A DNA stretch of 64,000 nt, from positions 5,356-69,355 of the forward strand of contig UQGL01000010.1 of NCBI GenBank assembly GCA_900540595.1, read 5' to 3'. The notes below the pieces were generated by a model that worked only from the letters and a program-made list of their open reading frames with translations, had not been told where the DNA came from and made no database searches. Position 1 is the first letter of the stretch; each line of letters opens with the position of its first letter. Both the position numbers and the translations under genes were made by a program. Shown here piece by piece: positions 59,726 to 64,000 of this stretch. This DNA comes from an uncultured Oscillospiraceae bacterium (GTDB lineage: Bacteria > Bacillota > Clostridia > Oscillospirales > Ruminococcaceae).

Positions 59726-61234
59726 ATGCGTAACTATACAGAAAACGCTGATTCCCTGTTGGAACAGTATCCCACAAAAACCGTGCCGCTGAGCAAGCAG
59801 GAAGAAAAGCGCATCTATGACATGGCGCTGAAAAAAATAGAGAAAGCGGGCAGCTATACGCCGCCTAAGCTGAAAAAGCACCGCCGTGTACCCGTGTGCG
59901 TGGCCGCTGCCGTGGCTGCCACCTGCGTGCTCTCGGCAGGCATTGCCGCAGCGCCGTATATCAAGGAACTGGCCGGCGGGAAAATCGGGTTTTTCACCGA
60001 TGCCAAATCGCAGGCACAGGTGCAGAATGTGCTGGACGCCCCGCGCGGTGAGTATGGCGGGCAGCAGTCCGATACGGAAGGCCACAATACCGAAATCGGC
60101 CAGACGCAGACGCTGGACGGCGTCAACTACACGCTGGATAAGGTGTCCATGGACGCCGCCACGCTGGATTGCTTCTTTACTGTAAGCGGTGAGAATGTGG
60201 TGTCGAAATTTCTGGACGCCGACAGTATCTACCCCGAATGGGAACAGCTCAGCAGCAATACGCCGTGGATGGCGGCGCAAATCAACGGCGGCGAGGAAAT
60301 TTACACGATGCAAAGTGATTTCTACCGGCAAGGTGACGATACCTTCCGGCTGTGGCTGCACTACCAGCTGCCGGAGGAGCCGCAGGGCGATACCGTTATG
60401 CTGCGCCTGCTCGATTCCCACGCTGCTGCGGGCGAACCGGGGCTTAACTACACAATGGAGCTGAACGGCGAGCAGGTGCGTGCCGGGGCGCGCCGCGTTG
60501 CGCCGACGGTGCTGGATTTCGGCATTGCCGATGCCCTGCTGGGCGAAAACCCCATCACGCTGGACAGCCTGTGTTTCGGCACCGGCAGCGGCAGCCTTGT
60601 GAAACATTCCGAGGCAGATGAGAAATTCGCCGAAACGCATCCCAATGGTGTGGTAAGCGAGGATGAGGAAAAGAAGCTGCGTGGCGAGGATGCAGACAAC
60701 CCTGTGATCTTCAACGGCGGAATGATCCTGACCGACGATACCGGGCGCGAGCTTCTGCCCAGCTACCCGGACGGCGTGTCCGGCGGTGCTGTTGCCTATA
60801 CCGTGCCGGCCGAAAATGCCCAAAGCATCACCTTTACCCCCGTGTACCACAGCGGTGTGTACGAATACGAGGAGCGCACCGTGACCGTGGACGAAATGCA
60901 GCAGGGCGTGAAAATTGCCACCAGCGATGCGGGCGGCTACACCCTGCAGAACTTTGCCGTGCAGGGGCGGGCACTGACGTGGCAGATGGTACCCTACGGC
61001 TATGCGCAGAGCTGTGAGCTGACGCCGCAGGACGAGGAATATATCGACACGAACACCAATTCCTATGCCATGCGCAGCAGCACCGTGGACCCGACCACCG
61101 GCATCATCAGCTGCCGCATCGACTACTACACCGCCGACCCCGCGCAGGTGGCGAAAATCAGCGAGTTCCGGTATCTGTTCGGCAGCGGATACCATGCGGA
61201 CGAAAGCCGTGCCGTCACGCTGCCGTTGCAATAA
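59726..61234 (+). CDS. DUF4179 membrane protein, likely anti-sigma factor
   Basis: A 502-residue protein: 54-residue cytoplasmic N-terminus (SKQEEKRIYDMALKKI), transmembrane helix about 55-76, and a large extracytoplasmic region with the DUF4179 fold (LDGVNYTLDKVSMDA, DCFFTVSGENV). The start at 59726 follows AGAGGGGG. The arrangement with the ECF gene fits a sigma/anti-sigma pair that senses an envelope signal. No zinc anti-sigma motif is seen, so the inhibition mechanism is open. Confidence 0.78.
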   Translation: MRNYTENADSLLEQYPTKTVPLSKQEEKRIYDMALKKIEKAGSYTPPKLKKHRRVPVCVAAAVAATCVLSAGIAAAPYIKELAGGKIGFFTDAKSQAQVQNVLDAPRGEYGGQQSDTEGHNTEIGQTQTLDGVNYTLDKVSMDAATLDCFFTVSGENVVSKFLDADSIYPEWEQLSSNTPWMAAQINGGEEIYTMQSDFYRQGDDTFRLWLHYQLPEEPQGDTVMLRLLDSHAAAGEPGLNYTMELNGEQVRAGARRVAPTVLDFGIADALLGENPITLDSLCFGTGSGSLVKHSEADEKFAETHPNGVVSEDEEKKLRGEDADNPVIFNGGMILTDDTGRELLPSYPDGVSGGAVAYTVPAENAQSITFTPVYHSGVYEYEERTVTVDEMQQGVKIATSDAGGYTLQNFAVQGRALTWQMVPYGYAQSCELTPQDEEYIDTNTNSYAMRSSTVDPTTGIISCRIDYYTADPAQVAKISEFRYLFGSGYHADESRAVTLPLQ

Positions 61235-61246
61235 AGAAAGTCGCCC

Positions 61247-61276
61247 TTGACAAACCTGTTGGTAGTGTGGTACAGT
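61247..61276 (+). promoter_or_regulatory. Promoter of the fhs transcript
   Basis: TTGACA (61247-61252), 18-nt spacer, TACAGT (61271-61276). Confidence 0.7.
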
Positions 61277-61285
61277 AACACTATG

Positions 61286-61371
61286 CAAGGCCGCCGACCG
61301 ACGGAATAGCGTGGGGTTTACCACGGGGGACGCGGCATAACAGCTTGCTTTTTAAGCCGACCGTCTGGGCT
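61286..61371 (+). promoter_or_regulatory. ZTP (pfl) riboswitch aptamer
   Basis: Hallmarks of the ZTP/pfl class: P1 GCCGC/GCGGC (61290-61294 with 61332-61336), the GTGGGGTTTACCAC hairpin, GGGGGACGCGGC after it and the 3' conserved CCGTCTGGGC (61361-61370). It senses ZTP/ZMP, the AICAR nucleotide that accumulates when 10-formyl-THF is short. It stands before formate-THF ligase, a typical target. Confidence 0.9.
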
Positions 61372-61408
61372 GCATACACTGGTGTATGGTGTGTGCAGCC
61401 CATTTTTG
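61367..61408 (+). terminator. Riboswitch-controlled terminator
   Basis: GGGCTGCATACAC/GTGTGTGCAGCCC stem (61367-61379 with 61389-61401, one G-T pair) followed by ATTTTTG. The 5' arm shares the GGGC of the aptamer's conserved 3' end, so ligand binding should prevent the hairpin and turn fhs on. Confidence 0.85.
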
Positions 61409-61428
61409 TTTAACATGGAGGTATCGTT

Positions 61429-63090
61429 ATGCTGAGCGACATCGAAATTGCACAGGCCGCCGAAATGAAGCCCATCACGGAGATTGCGGGCAAGCTGGGC
61501 CTGCAGGGCGAGGACATCATCCCTTACGGCCATTACAAGGCCAAGCTCAACCATAAGCTGGCCAAAAGCGACAAGCCCGAGGGCAAGCTGATTCTCGTCA
61601 CCGCCATCAGCCCCACGCCCGCCGGTGAGGGCAAGACCACGACCAGCGTGGGTCTGGCCGATGCCATGAATGCCCTTGGCAAAAAGACGATGCTCTGCCT
61701 GCGTGAGCCCTCTCTGGGACCTGTGTTCGGCATTAAGGGCGGCGCGGCCGGCGGCGGCTATGCACAGGTCGTGCCCATGGAGGACATCAACCTGCATTTC
61801 ACCGGTGACATCCACGCCATCGGCACCGCCAACAACCTGCTGGCCGCCATGATCGACAACTCGATCCAGCAGGGCAACCCGCTGAACATCGACCCCCGCC
61901 GCATCACATGGAAGCGCTGCATGGACATGAACGACCGTCAGCTCCGTTTCCTTGTGGACGGTCTGGGCGGCAAGGTCAACGGCACCCCGCGTGAGGACGG
62001 CTTTGACATCACGGTCGCCAGCGAGGTCATGGCGGTGTTCTGCCTTGCCACCGACCTTGAGGACCTCAAGGCGCGGCTGTCCCGCATTGTCTGTGCCTAT
62101 ACCTACGACGGCCAGCCTGTCACAGCCGGTCAGATCGGCGCTGCCGGTGCCATGACCGCCCTGCTGAAGGACGCTCTCGATCCGAATCTGGTCCAGACGC
62201 TGGAGCACAACCCCGCCATCATCCACGGCGGCCCGTTCGCCAACATTGCGCACGGCTGCAACAGCGCCATTGCCACCAAGCTGAGCCTGAAGCTGGCTGA
62301 CTATGTAGTCACCGAGGCAGGCTTCGGTGCCGACCTTGGTGCTGAGAAATTTTTGGACATCAAGTGCCGCTATGCCGGCCTGAACCCCGCTGCCGTTGTG
62401 CTGGTGGCCACCGTCCGTGCGCTGAAATCCCACGGCGGCGTGGCCAAGCCCGATCTGGGCAAGCCCAATGCCGAGGCCGTGCGCGCGGGTGCTGTCAATC
62501 TGGCCCGCCATATCGAGAATCTGCAGGGCTTTGGTCTGCCGGTCTGCGTGGCGATCAACGCATTCCCCACTGATACAGACGAGGAAATGGACATCATTTA
62601 CGATGTCTGCAAAAAGGCCGGTGTGCCCTGCGCACTGAGCGAGGTCTTTGCCAAGGGCGGCGAGGGCGGCAAGGCGCTGGCCGAGACCGTGCTGTCTATT
62701 CTTGATGACAGCGCGCGCGTCCATTATACTTATGAGTTGGATGCACCGCTGACCGATAAGATCGAAGCGGTTGCCAAAAAGATCTACCGCGCGGGCGGGG
62801 TAAGCTACACCGCCGCAGCGAAAAAGACGCTGGACGAGTTGACGGCGCAGGGCTACGGCAATCTGCCGGTCTGCATCGCCAAGACGCAGTATTCCTTCAG
62901 CGACAATGCCAAGCTGACCGGTGCGCCCGAGGGCTTTACGCTGAATGTGCGTGAGGTTCGACTCTCTGCCGGTGCCGGATTCGTGGTCGTGATCTGCGGC
63001 AGCATCATGACGATGCCCGGCCTGCCCAAGCACCCTGCTGCGATGGACATTGATGTAGATGTCCACGGCAAGATCACCGGCCTGTTCTGA
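61429..63090 (+). CDS. fhs: Formate-tetrahydrofolate ligase
   Basis: A 553-residue enzyme making 10-formyl-THF from formate, ATP and THF; supplies PurN and AICAR transformylase. P-loop TPAGEGKTT (63-71), substrate motifs [14 protein letters not shown] and [18 protein letters not shown] precedes the ATG. Normal length for the family. Confidence 0.96.
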   Translation: MLSDIEIAQAAEMKPITEIAGKLGLQGEDIIPYGHYKAKLNHKLAKSDKPEGKLILVTAISPTPAGEGKTTTSVGLADAMNALGKKTMLCLREPSLGPVFGIKGGAAGGGYAQVVPMEDINLHFTGDIHAIGTANNLLAAMIDNSIQQGNPLNIDPRRITWKRCMDMNDRQLRFLVDGLGGKVNGTPREDGFDITVASEVMAVFCLATDLEDLKARLSRIVCAYTYDGQPVTAGQIGAAGAMTALLKDALDPNLVQTLEHNPAIIHGGPFANIAHGCNSAIATKLSLKLADYVVTEAGFGADLGAEKFLDIKCRYAGLNPAAVVLVATVRALKSHGGVAKPDLGKPNAEAVRAGAVNLARHIENLQGFGLPVCVAINAFPTDTDEEMDIIYDVCKKAGVPCALSEVFAKGGEGGKALAETVLSILDDSARVHYTYELDAPLTDKIEAVAKKIYRAGGVSYTAAAKKTLDELTAQGYGNLPVCIAKTQYSFSDNAKLTGAPEGFTLNVREVRLSAGAGFVVVICGSIMTMPGLPKHPAAMDIDVDVHGKITGLF

Positions 63091-63108
63091 TCGTCTGTAC
63101 ATATACAA

Positions 63109-63172
63109 AACACCCCCTCCGGGTCTGCGGAAGCAATGTTGACATTGCTTCCGCAGCTGCCCGAAGGGGGTA
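63109..63172. terminator. Long hairpin between fhs and the PsiE-like gene
   Basis: Stem CTGCGGAAGCAATG/CATTGCTTCCGCAG with an outer CACCCCCTCCGGG/CCCGAAGGGGG pairing. The TGTTTT on the minus strand favours termination of the minus-strand gene; the plus-strand tail is T-poor. Confidence 0.65.
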
Positions 63173-63213
63173 TTACTTTGCACGGTCAGGATATGGCAGG
63201 GGAGCGTTAAGCC

Positions 63214-63723
63214 TTATGCCTCGCCGGTATGCTCTGCCTGCTGCTTTTCCTGCTGTTCCATATCGGGGGCTGTACCACCGCCCGGCATCTTATGCCCGAA
63301 GGACGGCACAAAGAAATACTTGCGGATAACGAAGATCAGCGCAATGGCCCCCACACTGACGAGGTTCTGAACGGCATCCTCATGGCCAACGATCATGTGG
63401 CGGGCAATGGCGTAGAGCAGCACCTCCAGCACGCTGCCGGGGCTGTGCTTGGCAAGCATTTTGATAAACTCTATGCCGATGACAATATCCAGCGCCCGTT
63501 CAAGGAAGGTATGCACCTCCATACTGTCGGCATCGGTCAAAAGCCCCGGCATGAGCCTGAGCAGCGGCACAATGCTCATCAGCAGGGCAATCAGCACAAT
63601 GCCCGACAGTACGACCTCCAATATGCCGGCGGCCTCGGCGATCTGATCACGGAAAATGCGCTTGATCCATTCCTCTCTGCCGTGCAGGGCGCGGTTGGTC
63701 AGGCGTCGTCTGGGTTCGTTCAT
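63214..63723 (-). CDS. PsiE-like small membrane protein
   Basis: A 169-residue protein with four predicted transmembrane segments (ILEVVLSGIVLIALLMSIVP, then LDIVIGIEFIKMLAKHSP, SVLEVLLYAIARHMI and VGAIALIFVIRKYFF). The spacing and motif ERALDIVIGIEF-KMLAKHSPGSVLEVLLYAIAR resemble the PsiE (phosphate-starvation-inducible E) family. Function unknown. Hydrophilic Gln/Glu-rich tail at the C-terminus. Confidence 0.6.
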   Translation of the reverse strand: MNEPRRRLTNRALHGREEWIKRIFRDQIAEAAGILEVVLSGIVLIALLMSIVPLLRLMPGLLTDADSMEVHTFLERALDIVIGIEFIKMLAKHSPGSVLEVLLYAIARHMIVGHEDAVQNLVSVGAIALIFVIRKYFFVPSFGHKMPGGGTAPDMEQQEKQQAEHTGEA

Positions 63724-63816
63724 GGGTCGCTCCTTCCAAGGTTGATTTTTCTGCCGCAGCGCACAGCTCCGCCCGCCGGCGCGGGTCGTACTGCGGAACG
63801 GTCAGTATTTTGAAAA

Positions 63817-63826
63817 ATTATAGCAT
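63817..63826 (-). promoter_or_regulatory. Extended -10 promoter of the PsiE-like gene
   Basis: Minus strand ATGCTATAAT (TG-N-TATAAT) about 95 bases upstream of the start; no good -35. Confidence 0.4.
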
Positions 63827-63903
63827 ATTTTCTGCAGCTTTTCCAGCGGATTTTTGCAGGTCGTTTTATTACAGAAATTACAGAAAAAACTTGTCAAAAA
63901 CGC

Positions 63904-63932
63904 TTGACAATCGCGGCGGTATCCGGTATAAT
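63904..63932 (+). promoter_or_regulatory. Consensus promoter of tRNA-Phe
   Basis: TTGACA (63904-63909), 17-nt spacer, TATAAT (63927-63932). Confidence 0.9.
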
Positions 63933-63946
63933 CTAATGCGTTGTCC

Positions 63947-64000
63947 GCCTCTGTAGCTCAGTCGGTAGAGCAGGGGACTGAAAATCCCCGTGTCATTGGT
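63947..64000 (+). tRNA. tRNA-Phe (anticodon GAA), truncated by window end
   Basis: Acceptor GCCTCTG, TA, D arm GCTC-AGTCGGTA-GAGC, anticodon stem GGGGA/TCCCC with loop CTGAAAA and GAA at 63980-63982. The T arm and 3' end lie beyond the window. Confidence 0.92.

Noticed and set aside
61286..61408. THF riboswitch before fhs
   Set aside because: Considered because of the folate enzyme, but the conserved elements match the ZTP class and not the THF class.
61318..63183. 621-residue minus-strand frame
   Set aside because: Antisense to formate-THF ligase and runs through the riboswitch terminator.

Overview
The window is ordinary chromosome of a GC-rich, Gram-positive, clostridial-type bacterium. 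The main evidence is an intact spoIVB-spo0A pair, a Firmicutes-style mraZ-rsmH-ftsL-pbp division and cell-wall cluster, a DnaD-family replication protein, a class D-like sortase, a ComM/VanW/YqeG group, and tRNA genes with encoded CCA behind near-consensus sigma-A promoters. Strong CTG/GCC codon preference and many short GC-rich hairpin repeats between genes suggest the Faecalibacterium/Gemmiger/Subdoligranulum part of the Oscillospiraceae. That placement is an inference. No phage, transposase or CRISPR array was seen.

Layout. 1-3.5 kb: end of a membrane protein with a DUF4340 partner, a GH3 lipoprotein and a glycosyltransferase. 3.6-7.2 kb (minus): an operon of TIM-barrel protein, YqeG phosphatase, VanW protein and ComM. 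7.3-9.1 kb: phosphoglucomutase. 9.1-10.8 kb: a decayed BlaI/BlaR1-like module that keeps two BlaI-type operators. 11-12.2 kb: PHP and TSCPD proteins. 12.3-16.6 kb: a three-gene FkbH-SGNH-MBOAT cassette, probably for acyl decoration of a surface polymer. 16.6-18.5 kb (minus): DnaD and a DnaC/DnaI-like ATPase. 18.6-21.8 kb: a phosphoribosyltransferase homologue with an altered PRPP loop, an unknown protein, tRNA-Gly, rsmD and a coiled-coil protein. 22-33 kb: the dcw cluster, preceded by phased GTGG repeats (candidate MraZ operator) and tandem DnaA boxes.

33-46.5 kb (minus) holds a near-complete purine operon, purE-C-F-M-N, IMP cyclohydrolase (PurO type), AICAR transformylase, purD-L-B. purA lies separately at 54.4-55.7 kb, and formate-THF ligase at 61.4 kb is controlled by a ZTP riboswitch. 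The purE leader carries an unannotated 23-codon ORF with a strong ribosome binding site. It ends three bases before an intrinsic terminator, so it is a candidate for translation-dependent attenuation of the whole pathway and is the most interesting feature here.

The rest: spo0A with its own 0A boxes and spoIVB (47-49 kb), tRNA-Leu, a malic enzyme-fumarase-small protein-sortase operon (49.5-53 kb), a CDF cation transporter, a secreted FKBP/trigger-factor-like lipoprotein, metA with a glycosyltransferase, an ECF sigma/DUF4179 pair, a PsiE-like membrane protein and the start of a tRNA-Phe gene at the right edge.

Two intergenic repeat families recur. One is a pair of hairpins bounded by GTAGGGGC/GCCCCTAC (a half copy plus six fuller copies). 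The other is a roughly 150-bp GGGGGAAGGTGGCC-type element (two copies in inverted orientation). Four of the copies sit in gaps inside the purine operon.
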